Shown piece by piece: positions 26,907 to 35,718 of a stretch of 64,000 bases of DNA. Below the pieces are notes generated by a model, which was not told the DNA's origin, made no database searches, and saw only the letters and a list, made by a program, of their open reading frames with translations. This DNA is from Imperialibacter sp964351395 (GTDB taxonomy: Bacteria; Bacteroidota; Bacteroidia; Cytophagales; Cyclobacteriaceae). The stretch lies in contig CAYGOF010000008.1 of assembly GCA_964351395.1 (NCBI GenBank), positions 1-64,000 on the forward strand, in the 5' to 3' direction. The translations under genes and the position numbers were made by a program. The number at the start of each line of letters is the position of its first letter. Within the stretch, counting starts at the first letter, position 1.

Positions 26907-27536
26907 ATGCACATTGCTGTTTCAGGAAATATAGGTGCGGGAAAAACAACGCTTGCCCAGAAACTCGCCAAACACTATAACTGGCAGGTACAGTTAGAAA
27001 GCGTCGACGAAAACCCCTATCTGGAGGACTTTTATGCGGATATGAAAAGGTGGGCATTTCATGTTCAAATCCACTTTCTCAATAGTCGCTTCAAACAGGT
27101 CGATGAGTTGCAGAACACTAAGGCTTCAATTGTTCAGGATAGGACAATTTATGAAGATGCCTACATATTTGCCAAAAGCCTTTATAAGTCCGGGCACTTT
27201 TCGGAACGTGACTATGAAAGCTATCTCAATCTCTTTGATCTAATGATTAACTACGTTAAACCGCCCGACCTTTTAATTTACCTAAAAGCTGACATCGGCA
27301 AATTGGTCGATCAGATCGAAAAACGTGGACGATCGTATGAGAACGCCATTAGAATAGACTACCTGAAAACGCTCAATGAACATTATGAAAATTGGATTAG
27401 CACCTACAAACTAGGCAAGCTTTTGGTTATTGACGTGAACAATCTTGATTTCGTATCACGAGTAGAGGATTTCTCTTTCATTGTGAATCAAATAGACATT
27501 GAATTGCACGGGCTATTCAGCGGCAGCAATAGGTAA
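26907..27536 (+). CDS. Deoxynucleoside kinase
   Basis: A 209-residue P-loop kinase of the deoxyadenosine/deoxyguanosine kinase family that salvages deoxynucleosides. It has GNIGAGKTTLAQKLA (residues 7-21), the base-binding DRTIYEDAYIFAK (about 73-85) and the LID region EKRGRSYE with catalytic arginines (about 137-144). Length is typical for dAK/dGK. The last 24 bases overlap the 3' end of the opposing gene at 27513. Confidence 0.92.
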   Translation: MHIAVSGNIGAGKTTLAQKLAKHYNWQVQLESVDENPYLEDFYADMKRWAFHVQIHFLNSRFKQVDELQNTKASIVQDRTIYEDAYIFAKSLYKSGHFSERDYESYLNLFDLMINYVKPPDLLIYLKADIGKLVDQIEKRGRSYENAIRIDYLKTLNEHYENWISTYKLGKLLVIDVNNLDFVSRVEDFSFIVNQIDIELHGLFSGSNR

Positions 27537-28178
27537 GCCAAGTTTCCTTTTAAGGTATTTCTCCACAGTAGCATATTGCTCACCAGAAGGGGATTTCATC
27601 AGCTCCCCCAAAGTAAGAAGCTTACCTCCAGACATCACCTGGTCATAGATTGAGATATGCAGCAGCTGATAACCTTGCTGAACAGCAACCATATCCCTTA
27701 GCATATTCTCAAAAGCAATCATTTTCCAACCAGGACTTCCATTCCCATAAAAATCTCCCGGGTCTGAAGCCTGACCAAAATGCTTTTCACTTTCAGTATT
27801 TGTCCAAATATCTTTTCGCAGACCTACTTTTTTACAGTTGTTTTCAAATTGTCTGCAATAACGTTGGCATGCGTCAACCCTTAGTCCCCCAAGCTTCTGG
27901 TAAAATGCGGAGCGAAAACAAACAGCCGCATATCTATTATACGCCAGCTCATCGTCGCCCACAATGATGCAATTCCCCAGCAAAATCGGGTAAGAAGGAA
28001 TAGCAATACTTGGCACCATATCAGGTAATTGTCCGCTCAACCCGGCGTAAACAGCAAAAACTTCTTCTTTGAAAGAAGCTTTCCATAACTTCGCGCTACT
28101 GGCAGGCTGGTCAGTCTCATATGTCAACATTTCCTTTTGTAAAAAGGCCTCTACCCTTCTGATAACCAAATTAGACAT
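27513..28178 (-). CDS. Conserved-looking hypothetical protein
   Basis: A 221-residue soluble protein with no signal or clear catalytic motif that I recognise. It has an N-terminal helical part, a central segment ILLGNCIIVGDDELAYNRYA, a Cys/Arg-rich stretch CQRYCRQFENNCKK, and a C-terminal helical end. The open frame begins at a TTG (28193), but ATG 28178 is preferred. It overlaps the deoxynucleoside kinase gene tail to tail by 24 bp and lies just downstream of the SprB-repeat lipoprotein on the same strand. Function is unknown. Confidence 0.75.
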   Translation of the reverse strand: MSNLVIRRVEAFLQKEMLTYETDQPASSAKLWKASFKEEVFAVYAGLSGQLPDMVPSIAIPSYPILLGNCIIVGDDELAYNRYAAVCFRSAFYQKLGGLRVDACQRYCRQFENNCKKVGLRKDIWTNTESEKHFGQASDPGDFYGNGSPGWKMIAFENMLRDMVAVQQGYQLLHISIYDQVMSGGKLLTLGELMKSPSGEQYATVEKYLKRKLGLPIAAAE

Positions 28179-28211
28179 TACCTGTTCTTTCAATTTGTTA
28201 ATTACTGCTTG

Positions 28212-29009
28212 TCAGTTATCTAACGCCCCGTCAGCCACCCAACACACAATCGTCTGAATTTCACTTTCAAGCAGCGGGGATGAACCTGACGGCGGCATTG
28301 TTTTAGCGACTACCCTCGCCCTGATGTCATCTGCATTTTCCTGAATATTTTTGATGTCGGTCAAGTCAGGTAATTGGCTTCCTGAAACATGACATGCTGC
28401 CACCGCGCAGTTCGTCGTGATAACAGATGAAACGGCTAACTCAAAACTCACTCCAGAAGATATAAGCGCTGTTACTTGCTGCTCACATGATCCGCCTTTG
28501 ACAGTAACCGTGTATTCACCATTGTCTAAATTATCAAAAACGGGGTTTGAAGTAAAGGATGTACCATCTAAACTGTAGGAATAATTCCCGTCGCCACCAG
28601 TAGTCGCAATTGACAACGCGCCGTCGGACGTACCACAGCCGGCATCGGTAGTTTCAATCGCAATGGTTAGGTCACTTTCGGAAATCAAAGTGGCAGAGGT
28701 CGTAGCTGAACATTCGTTGGCATCTTTTACAGTTATGGCATAGGTGCCAGGTTGAAGCCCTGAAAACTCATTGCTTTCCTGAAAAGCAGCACCATCGATA
28801 CTGTATAGGATGGGCGCTACCCCACCTGTAGCGGCAACCACTATGGAGCCGGTGGTCACGCAAGTAGCAGGAGAAAGTGAACTAATGGCTATTGAAGGCC
28901 CGGAAACTGAGCAGTTCACTAAAGGCTCATCATCGCTACCGCAGGAAGCTAATAAAAGTGCAAGAGAACAGACTGCAACTGGATATCGGAAAAACAGACG
29001 TTTGATCAT
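28212..29009 (-). CDS. Lipoprotein with SprB-like repeats and cytochrome c-like C-terminus
   Basis: A 265-residue lipoprotein (lipobox LLASC at about residue 23). Two SprB/gliding-adhesin-type repeats follow (about 30-105 and 110-185), each ending in a G-x-Y-x-V-T-V-K-D/G block. The C-terminal 65 residues look like a compact cytochrome: Cys201-x4-Cys206-His207 (CAVAACH), then MPPSG with Met238 as a candidate axial ligand. CX4CH is an unusual spacing but is seen in Bacteroidota c-type-like domains. It is probably exposed on the outer membrane. Whether heme is bound needs testing. Confidence 0.8.
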   Translation of the reverse strand: MIKRLFFRYPVAVCSLALLLASCGSDDEPLVNCSVSGPSIAISSLSPATCVTTGSIVVAATGGVAPILYSIDGAAFQESNEFSGLQPGTYAITVKDANECSATTSATLISESDLTIAIETTDAGCGTSDGALSIATTGGDGNYSYSLDGTSFTSNPVFDNLDNGEYTVTVKGGSCEQQVTALISSGVSFELAVSSVITTNCAVAACHVSGSQLPDLTDIKNIQENADDIRARVVAKTMPPSGSSPLLESEIQTIVCWVADGALDN

Positions 29010-29132
29010 TATAAAGTTCAGTTTATAGTTATGTAATGTCTAATCAATAGGTACTTGCGTAAAAGCGCGGTAAAACAGCGCACTAAATGCTAACAATTGA
29101 AAGCAAATAGATACTTATTTGGCCCTGAGGGA

Positions 29133-29600
29133 CTACTCCTGATTGGTTTCCAAAACCTCCCAGGTATGATCACTGAGCAACTTTACTTTTGAAACATATT
29201 GTTGAAAAGGACGACTCCTGCCCCATTCGTTTGGGGCAATCATAGAGAGCACGTCCTCTCCGTCTTCCCTTGCATACAGATAGTAAACTTTACTTATGAT
29301 TGGCTCAAAGCTCACACGTGCTTTATAGATCCGCTCCGACACATCAACCCTAGATTGTATATCTTTTGCCTGACGGGCAAGAAGCTGCATTTGCTCATAA
29401 ATCTGACCTAATTCACGGTCTGTTTGCTCGTACATGGCAGCCACAGCACGCCCCTTTATTTTTCCTCTGTCCTCGGGACGAACCAGGGCGCTGCCTGCAT
29501 GGTGAGGGTAACTGAGCGTGCCAGGTTGGTCGGTTGTTTTCTCCGACTCTTTCAACAAATCAATTTTCTCTACATCAACTTTATTGCCAGCTTTCATCAT
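29133..29600 (-). CDS. DUF2452 family protein
   Basis: A 155-residue cytoplasmic protein that fits DUF2452: PGTLSYPHHAGSALVRPEDRGKIKGRA near the N-terminus, a long central helix (MYEQTDRELGQIYEQMQLLARQAKDIQ) and a C-terminal FEPIISKVYYLYAREDGEDVLSMIAPNEWG. The function is unknown. It starts 5 bp after the small membrane protein gene, suggesting cotranscription. Confidence 0.85.
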   Translation of the reverse strand: MMKAGNKVDVEKIDLLKESEKTTDQPGTLSYPHHAGSALVRPEDRGKIKGRAVAAMYEQTDRELGQIYEQMQLLARQAKDIQSRVDVSERIYKARVSFEPIISKVYYLYAREDGEDVLSMIAPNEWGRSRPFQQYVSKVKLLSDHTWEVLETNQE

Positions 29601-29605
29601 ACTAT

Positions 29606-29755
29606 TTACTTGGAATCTGAAGGAGCTATTTCATCTTTCAGGTGAGACTTTGACCCGGGGAAAGTTGTTCGGCGGGAGATATCCCATCCAATGATCAGCA
29701 TGATTAACAAAAACAATGCTGCCAATATCAAAAAAATCTTCTTTGATCGATTCAT
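29606..29755 (-). CDS. Small single-pass membrane protein
   Basis: A 49-residue protein: a short basic N-terminus (MNRSKK), one membrane helix (IFLILAALFLLIMLIIGW) and a polar tail with RRTTFPGSKSHL. The frame extends to 29788, but ATG 29755 gives the compact form. Short spacing to the DUF2452 gene (5 bp) supports it being real. No known function. Confidence 0.55.
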   Translation of the reverse strand: MNRSKKIFLILAALFLLIMLIIGWDISRRTTFPGSKSHLKDEIAPSDSK

Positions 29756-29836
29756 CAACTTTCGTTTCGACAATAACTTTTCTACCACTAAGAATGTTCA
29801 AAGGTAGCCAGGCTCGAAGAAATTTTTGAATTGATT

Positions 29837-30208
29837 TTAAAGAAAGGTCAGTTCTAAAAGGTCGGTTTCCTTTTCAATGAATTGGGCCTTATTGTCGTGA
29901 ATGAGTATGGGTGTTTTTAGATAATTAGGGTGCTCCTCCAATAGGTCGATATATTGCTCGGGCGTATTGAGGTGGAGGTAATATTCAATGCTTTTCAAGG
30001 AAGCATTTTCGTGGTTAACAAGCTCAGTAAAACCTAGACCCAACTTGGCCGAAAGCTCTTCCAGAAAAGCTCTTTTCAACTTTCGATTTTGCACGTCTAT
30101 TTTTTTTACGTTGTCTGAAAAAACGCTGATGTAGGCGAGCGACTGCTTGTCAAGATCATTCTGACTATTGTAGACAAAAACTATTTCTGTGGAGCCTCCC
30201 TGAAACAT
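29837..30208 (-). CDS. ArsC/Spx-like thioredoxin-fold protein lacking the catalytic Cys
   Basis: A 123-residue protein with ArsC-family layout: an N-terminal beta strand (EIVFVYNSQNDLD), a helical centre and the late LKTPILIHDNKAQFIE segment resembling the ArsC RRPI-like strand. The usual N-terminal CX5R arsenate-reductase motif is absent (there is no Cys), so reductase activity is unlikely. Such variants are found in Bacteroidota with unknown role. It is transcribed divergently from the DUF3127 gene. Confidence 0.6.
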   Translation of the reverse strand: MFQGGSTEIVFVYNSQNDLDKQSLAYISVFSDNVKKIDVQNRKLKRAFLEELSAKLGLGFTELVNHENASLKSIEYYLHLNTPEQYIDLLEEHPNYLKTPILIHDNKAQFIEKETDLLELTFL

Positions 30209-30541
30209 TGCTTTGGCTGTCTGATTTCGTAATGAAAGTACTCACTTTGTTGGCTCTTAAACTTGACCTACATCAGCAATCTATGGAAAAACTAATGACT
30301 TTGATCAACCCAGCCTACACTCGATCAAAAATCACCAGAGTAAAATGGTCTTCAAACATGAAAAATAAATGCCAAAAAACAACTTTAGGTAAAAGGCAAT
30401 AACACATTCATTAATAAATATTTATGATACCTATAGTAATCCATTAGTTCAATATATGACATTGTGTCAAAGGTGAATTTTTCGACTCGAAATTGGCCTC
30501 ATTCAAGATAGTGGCTACCTTTGAGCAAAAGACAAAGCCAT
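30209..30541. other. Divergent intergenic region
   Basis: A 333-bp region between the ArsC-like and DUF3127 genes. It contains the promoter for the DUF3127 gene at its right end. A 64-codon plus-strand frame (30208-30402) is rejected as non-coding. I see no RNA gene or strong repeat. Confidence 0.5.
30493..30523 (+). promoter_or_regulatory. Bacteroidota-type promoter of the DUF3127 gene
   Basis: A TTG (30493-30495) and TACCTTTG (30516-30523, matching TAnnTTTG) are separated by 20 bp, the spacing of -33/-7 promoters in this phylum. The ATG at 30542 lies 18 bp further, which also argues against the upstream TTG start at 30521 because it overlaps the -7 box. Confidence 0.55.
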
Positions 30542-30934
30542 ATGGACATCAAGGGAAAACTTCTCGAAAAAAGTGAAACAGCGAATGTAACGGCCTCATT
30601 CAAAAAGCGTGAGTTTGTCGTGGAATTCGCGGAGAATCCCCAATACCCCGAGTATATTAAATTTGAGTTGATTCAAGACAAATGCGACCTGATTGACAAC
30701 CTCCAGCCAGGGCAGGAAATAGAGGTGCATTTCAATTTGAAGGGCCGAAAATGGACCGACCCTAAGGGTGAGGTTAAATACTTCAATTCGCTTCAGGCCT
30801 GGAGGATTTTACCGGTTGGTACACAAGCCAGCTCAGGAGGTTCTTCATCTTCGTCTGCAGCCGCCGTGCCTCCTCCTACTGAAGAGCCAGAATGGCTGAG
30901 TGCTTCTTCCGAAGATGACGACCTACCCTTCTGA
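30542..30934 (+). CDS. DUF3127 family protein
   Basis: A 130-residue protein with an OB-like DUF3127 domain: MDIKGKLLEK, FKKREFVVEFAENPQYPEYIKFELIQDKC and a LQPGQEIEVHFNLKGRKW block. A Ser-rich linker (GGSSSSSAAAVPPP) leads to an acidic tail EDDDLPF. This resembles single-stranded DNA-binding proteins, with a C-terminal acidic tip like that of SSB, so nucleic-acid binding is plausible (inference). It converges on the helicase gene two bases away. Confidence 0.85.
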   Translation: MDIKGKLLEKSETANVTASFKKREFVVEFAENPQYPEYIKFELIQDKCDLIDNLQPGQEIEVHFNLKGRKWTDPKGEVKYFNSLQAWRILPVGTQASSGGSSSSSAAAVPPPTEEPEWLSASSEDDDLPF

Positions 30935-30936
30935 AG

Positions 30937-32139
30937 TTATCTTCGTGGCTTTCTTCCTCCCCCTCTTTCTCGGGGGGAGCTTTTGGGATTCTTAGGGTCA
31001 TAGACCGGCCCCTCACCTATCGAAGCAGGAAGCTTCACCATTCGAATACTTTTCCCGATAAGCTTTTCAATTCGGCTAAACTTTCTCTGATCATCTTCAT
31101 TCATGAGCGTGAAGGCAATACCATCTGTTTCTGCTCTGGCTGTTCTACCAATTCGATGGACATAGTCTTCCGGATCCTGAGGCACATCGTAGTTGATCAC
31201 AAGGTTGATGTTTTCAATATCAATGCCTCTACTCAAAACATCGGTGGCAATTAAGATATTAACTTCCTTGTTCCTGAACTTCAACAACCCTGACTCACGT
31301 TCATTTTGTTCGAGGTCAGAATGTATAGCCTGCACTTTTCGGCCATCCTTTCGTAGCTGGCGATCAAGTTCTTTTACCGTCACTTTCCTCGAGCAAAAAA
31401 TAAGAATCCTAGGCAGCTCCCTTGCGTCCAGGATATGATCCAGCAAAAGGTTTTTTTGAGGGTTGTACACCGAAAAAACCGCCTGAAATATTTTCTCCGC
31501 TGGCTTGGATATCGCAATACTTATTTCAATCGGGTCGTGTAATATCTGGTTAGCCAGTGTCCTGATTTTTGGAGGCATAGTAGCTGAAAACATCAGGTTC
31601 TGGCGTTTGGCCGGCAGCATATTAACAATCTTGATCAAATCGTCAATAAAGCCCATGTCTAGCATCCTATCTGCCTCGTCTAATATTAAGTGGCGAAGAT
31701 TGCTAAAGTCAGCGTAATCAAAACTCATGTGTGTGATGATCCTGCCTGGCGTTGCTACAATGATATCAGCCCCCTGCTCAAGTGCCTTTTTTTGATAATC
31801 CCAGCTTGAACTATCAGATCCGCCATAAACAGCAAAGGAACTAACACCTGAGTAATAGCTCAAACCGTTAATTTGTTGGTCGATTTGAATGGCCAACTCC
31901 CTGGTTGGCGCCAGAATGAGGGTTTTTATTTTTCCATCTGCATTCTTTTGGTTATCGTTTATTACTGGAATCAGGTAGGCCCCGGTCTTACCTGTGCCTG
32001 TTTGAGCACAAGCGATTATATCTTTCCCTTCTACTATTACAGGTATCGCCAGTTCCTGCACTGGAGTCATTTTCTCAAAGCCCATATCCTGCACTGCATT
32101 CTTTAGCTCCTGAGAAATATTTAGTTCTTTAAATTCCAC
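30937..32139 (-). CDS. DEAD-box RNA helicase (RhlE-like)
   Basis: A 400-residue DEAD-box ATP-dependent RNA helicase. The Q motif (FEKMTPVQELAIP), motif I AQTGTGKTG (about 42-50), motif II DEAD (about 153), SAT (about 184) and motif VI HRIGRTAR (about 332) are present. The C-terminus ends in a short basic tail (RERGGGRKPRR). It probably helps remodel RNA structure. The start is ATG 32139. Confidence 0.95.
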   Translation of the reverse strand: MEFKELNISQELKNAVQDMGFEKMTPVQELAIPVIVEGKDIIACAQTGTGKTGAYLIPVINDNQKNADGKIKTLILAPTRELAIQIDQQINGLSYYSGVSSFAVYGGSDSSSWDYQKKALEQGADIIVATPGRIITHMSFDYADFSNLRHLILDEADRMLDMGFIDDLIKIVNMLPAKRQNLMFSATMPPKIRTLANQILHDPIEISIAISKPAEKIFQAVFSVYNPQKNLLLDHILDARELPRILIFCSRKVTVKELDRQLRKDGRKVQAIHSDLEQNERESGLLKFRNKEVNILIATDVLSRGIDIENINLVINYDVPQDPEDYVHRIGRTARAETDGIAFTLMNEDDQRKFSRIEKLIGKSIRMVKLPASIGEGPVYDPKNPKSSPRERGGGRKPRR

Positions 32140-32258
32140 TTCTTAGTTTTTACGTTTCTTTGAGTCATTTTAATTACAATCGGGCCTCGTTACCACTTAT
32201 CAAATACGAAAACAAAGATCTAATTCCATTCTTTTATCTTCGCGCCCAGGAGGACTAA

Positions 32259-34496
32259 ATGAGAGGGATTTTACGATTAACAGCACTTACCATTTTCGTT
32301 TATGGTATTTCTTTACATGTAACGAAGGCACAAAATACACTTCCGTCGCTACATATACAGAAAGCAACTGGAAAAATAATTTTAGACGGCGTACTGGATG
32401 ATGAAGATTGGGTACTGGCTGAAGTAGCTTCAGACTTCATGCAATACTTCCCCTACGACACTTCACTGGCTGTTTCCCAAACGGAAATACGGCTCACATA
32501 CGATGAGAATTTCCTCTATATGGGAGCCAAAATGTACAACCAGTCCAATGACCGGAAATACGTGACACCCTCTCTGAGAAGAGACTACAGAGGAGAAGCC
32601 AATGATGGAATCACACTTATCCTGGATCCTTTTCAAGACAAAACAAACGCATTTCAATTTGGCGTGAACCCCTTTGGTGTACAGCGGGAAGGATTAATTG
32701 CAAATGGCGGAGGTGGTAACAGCAGTGGTGGAAGTTCAAACCTGAGCCTTTCTTGGGACAATAAATGGTATTCCAAGGCCGTTCAGTACGAGGGCTATTG
32801 GGTGGCGGAAATAGCTATCCCATTCAAAACGATCAGGTTCAAAGAAAGCTCTCAAAATTGGAACATGAACTTCTACCGCATCGACAGCGAAAACGGAGAA
32901 CGATCTACCTGGGCGAGAATTCCAAGAAACTTTAGCATTATCAGCCTGGCATTTAACCGAGAGGTGATTTTTGATCGGCCAGTGAAAAAGACTGGGCCAA
33001 ACATTTCAATCATTCCTTATGTAGCCGGCTCTTATGAACATGATCGGGAAGAAGGCAAATCGCCCGTAAAAACTGCCGACTTTGGAGGCGATGCAAAAAT
33101 TGGATTAGGCCCCTCTCTCAACCTCGACCTAACGTTTAACCCGGATTTTTCACAAGTGGAAGTTGACGATCAGGTAACGAACCTCGACCGTTTCGAGATT
33201 TTCTACCCTGAAAAGAGGCAGTTCTTCCTTGAAAATGCAGACCTCTTCGCAGATTTCGGTACCAGCGGTCTACGCCCTTTCTTTTCCAGAAGGATTGGCG
33301 TTACCAGAGATGAAAGCACTGGTCAAAACCTTCAGAATAAAATATATGCCGGGGCCCGCATGAGTGGGAAAATCAATAAGAACTGGCGAGTTGGTTTACT
33401 TGACATGCTGGCAGCTAAAGATGAGGAGTTGGGGGTTCCATCTATCAACTATTCAGTGGCGAGTTTCCAACGCAAGCTTTTCACAAGGTCGAACATTGGG
33501 ATGATCATGGTTAACAAAGACCCAACAGGCCCCTTGCTCGCCGAGGATGGAAGTGATAGTGTGAAGACCTTTAATCGTGTCGTTGGCATTGACTATAACC
33601 TTGCATCGGCAGATAACAGGTGGAACGGAAAGTTTTTCGCTCATCGGGCTTTCTCACACGAAGACCTGGACGATGCCTTCGCATTGGCTGGAGACCTTCA
33701 ATACAGCGTCATTAAGTGGGAAGCCCAACTAAGGGTCCAATCAATAGGTGCCAATTACAATCCCGAAACTGGTTTTGCAAGCAGGAACGGTTACAACAGG
33801 TTTGCCCCTACCATTTGGTACAACTTCTATCCAAACTCGAGAGTAATCAATCGCCACGGACCTGGTTTTGATACAGATAGACGTTGGAATAGCTCCTACG
33901 GAACTACTGATCGAGACATTAATATATTGTACAGAATACAGTTCAAAAACACAGCTGGTTTTGATATGAGGCTTCGGCAGGATTATGTATATCTTTTCTT
34001 TCCTTTCGACCCCACAAACACCGACGGTTTAGAACTGCCGGAAGGCTCCGACTACAGGTATCATTCGATTATTGCGAGTTATAGATCAGACGCCAGAAAG
34101 AAATTTTATGTTGATCTTCAGACGAGGTCAGGACAATACTACAATGGTTCGAGAGTGAACCTCGACAGTGAGCTGTCGTACCGAATTCAACCCTTCGGTA
34201 TAATCTCCCTGGTCACAAATATTAATCGTCTTCGACTACCCGAACCATACAACGATGCGAACCTTCTCCTGATTGGCCCAAAGCTTGATCTTACACTAAG
34301 TAAAAGCTTCTTTATCTCAACCTTTTTTCAGTACAACAATCAGATTGACAACATTAACGTAAATGCAAGACTGCAATGGAGATTTAAACCGGTTTCAGAC
34401 ATCTTTCTTGTTTACACAGAAAACTATTTGCCAGAAACATTTTATTCCAAAAACAGGTCACTCATTTTTAAAGCCACTTATTGGCTCAATATCTAA
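32259..34496 (+). CDS. DUF5916 / CBM9-domain outer-membrane barrel protein
   Basis: A 745-residue protein with a signal peptide (MRGILRLTALTIFVYGISLH...), an N-terminal CBM9-like domain (about 30-235; LDGVLDDEDWVLAEVASDF, TYDENFLYMGAKMY, GITLILDPFQD) and a long DUF5916 beta-barrel-like region with alternating aromatic strands to a C-terminal TYWLNI. It may be an outer-membrane protein; the true function is unknown. It has an unusually strong AGGAGG Shine-Dalgarno sequence (32248-32253) for this group, 5 bp before the ATG. Confidence 0.88.
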   Translation: MRGILRLTALTIFVYGISLHVTKAQNTLPSLHIQKATGKIILDGVLDDEDWVLAEVASDFMQYFPYDTSLAVSQTEIRLTYDENFLYMGAKMYNQSNDRKYVTPSLRRDYRGEANDGITLILDPFQDKTNAFQFGVNPFGVQREGLIANGGGGNSSGGSSNLSLSWDNKWYSKAVQYEGYWVAEIAIPFKTIRFKESSQNWNMNFYRIDSENGERSTWARIPRNFSIISLAFNREVIFDRPVKKTGPNISIIPYVAGSYEHDREEGKSPVKTADFGGDAKIGLGPSLNLDLTFNPDFSQVEVDDQVTNLDRFEIFYPEKRQFFLENADLFADFGTSGLRPFFSRRIGVTRDESTGQNLQNKIYAGARMSGKINKNWRVGLLDMLAAKDEELGVPSINYSVASFQRKLFTRSNIGMIMVNKDPTGPLLAEDGSDSVKTFNRVVGIDYNLASADNRWNGKFFAHRAFSHEDLDDAFALAGDLQYSVIKWEAQLRVQSIGANYNPETGFASRNGYNRFAPTIWYNFYPNSRVINRHGPGFDTDRRWNSSYGTTDRDINILYRIQFKNTAGFDMRLRQDYVYLFFPFDPTNTDGLELPEGSDYRYHSIIASYRSDARKKFYVDLQTRSGQYYNGSRVNLDSELSYRIQPFGIISLVTNINRLRLPEPYNDANLLLIGPKLDLTLSKSFFISTFFQYNNQIDNINVNARLQWRFKPVSDIFLVYTENYLPETFYSKNRSLIFKATYWLNI

Positions 34497-34535
34497 AAGT
34501 CAAGCCTGGAATTAAATCGGAGCTGGTTACTATGA

Positions 34536-34772
34536 CTACTTTGTTAGACTTACGTTCTTAAACAAACTTGTCAGTGCCTCAGCTGATTCTCCTACAGCCT
34601 TGGCAAGATCTGGCTTGTCTACCATCGAAGCAGCATTCGGAAAATCACCTATCGTAGAAAACGATGCAGAAGAGAAATCAGCCATGCCCGGTGTGAGCGC
34701 AATAGCAAGAACAGCTACAATCACCCCAAGGGCGATTAAGTATGTGCTCATTCTATTTCTTGCTAATTTCAT
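34536..34772 (-). CDS. Small single-pass membrane protein, function unknown
   Basis: A 78-residue protein with one N-terminal hydrophobic segment (YLIALGVIVAVLAIALTP) that could be a membrane anchor or signal, then a mostly polar tail. No family recognised. Its own promoter (-7 box TAATTTTG, minus strand 34806-34799) and an upstream palindrome support it being a real regulated gene. Confidence 0.5.
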   Translation of the reverse strand: MKLARNRMSTYLIALGVIVAVLAIALTPGMADFSSASFSTIGDFPNAASMVDKPDLAKAVGESAEALTSLFKNVSLTK

Positions 34773-34798
34773 GTCGATGTTTATTACAAATTACGTGC

Positions 34799-34826
34799 CA
34801 AAATTATAATCAACTGATAATCAGTT
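34799..34826 (-). promoter_or_regulatory. Promoter box and palindrome of the 78-residue protein gene
   Basis: On the minus strand TAATTTTG (34806-34799) matches TAnnTTTG, 26 bp upstream of the ATG. Just upstream is the perfect palindrome AACTGAT-A-ATCAGTT (34812-34826), positioned to overlap the -33 region, where a dimeric regulator would block or recruit polymerase. Confidence 0.45.
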
Positions 34827-34988
34827 ATTTGTGAGATTTATTATGTGACGGGCTCTCAAATCCGTACACTTTTATATCACAAGACCGAACGCTTTTGATT
34901 AGTACTTCAACAGCAGCAAAACATTACATGAATTCGAAAAAGAAAACAGCAATTGGAGTATAAAAAGGAAATGACAGTATGTAAAGGC

Positions 34989-35663
34989 TTATTCGAGCAC
35001 TTCCACTTCAAAAATCAATGTAGCATTTGCTGGAATTTGGCCGCGGGCACGACTTCCGTATCCAAGATCGGCGGGGATTCTCAAAAATGCTGTCGATCCC
35101 TTTTTTAGTAGGGCCACACCTTCATCCCACCCTTTGATCACCTGCCCCGCGCCCAGAACAAAGCTAAAAGGTTGGCCTCGGTCTACTGAGCTGTCAAACT
35201 TAGTGCCATCCTCTAAATAGCCAGTGTAGTGCACTGTGACCCTGTCCCCTACTTTAGGTAGCTCGCCTGACCCTTCAACGGTCTTTTTCAAACCGAGTCC
35301 ACTTTCCAGGTAGGTATAGCCGAATTTCCGGCTTTCAATCTCCCAGGCTTTCACGGCCTTTTGCAGAAAAAGGATTTCAACCGCGGATAATTTCAACTTG
35401 CTGTCAGTGGCCAACAACATAAAATAGGATTCGTCTGCCTTCTTTGTGCCAGGAATGTACTTTGCCTTTTTGCCGTTTTTGATCAGAAAGTTTGGCTGCT
35501 TCTCAGAAAACTGCCCGCAAATACCAACAAATGTTGAATCTGTATAGCAAAAATCAGCTACATAGGCCAATTTAGCACTACATTCATCACATTGAGCATT
35601 CGCCGACATGCGGACTCCAGCCAAAATACATACGACTAACACAACTTTCCATCTACTTTTCAT
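34989..35663 (-). CDS. FKBP-type peptidyl-prolyl cis-trans isomerase, exported
   Basis: A 224-residue protein with a signal peptide (KSRWKVVLVVCILAGVRMSANAQ), a Cys-containing N-terminal part (CDEC near the mature start) and a C-terminal FKBP domain (about 140-224) with HYTGYLEDGTKFDSSVDRGQPF, GQVIKGWDEGV and the YGSRARGQIPANATLIFEVEVLE ending. It should assist folding in the periplasm. The frame begins at 35696, but ATG 35663 sets the signal correctly. It lies directly after the 87-residue gene. Confidence 0.9.
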   Translation of the reverse strand: MKSRWKVVLVVCILAGVRMSANAQCDECSAKLAYVADFCYTDSTFVGICGQFSEKQPNFLIKNGKKAKYIPGTKKADESYFMLLATDSKLKLSAVEILFLQKAVKAWEIESRKFGYTYLESGLGLKKTVEGSGELPKVGDRVTVHYTGYLEDGTKFDSSVDRGQPFSFVLGAGQVIKGWDEGVALLKKGSTAFLRIPADLGYGSRARGQIPANATLIFEVEVLE

Positions 35664-35718
35664 AGCACTCCCAGTTTTAGGGAGCAAAGAAGACACAGAA
35701 TGACTTAAAAATCAATAA

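Noticed and set aside
30208..30402. 64-codon plus frame in the divergent region
   Set aside because: Its first bases overlap the start of the ArsC-like gene, no promoter precedes it and the composition is not protein-like.
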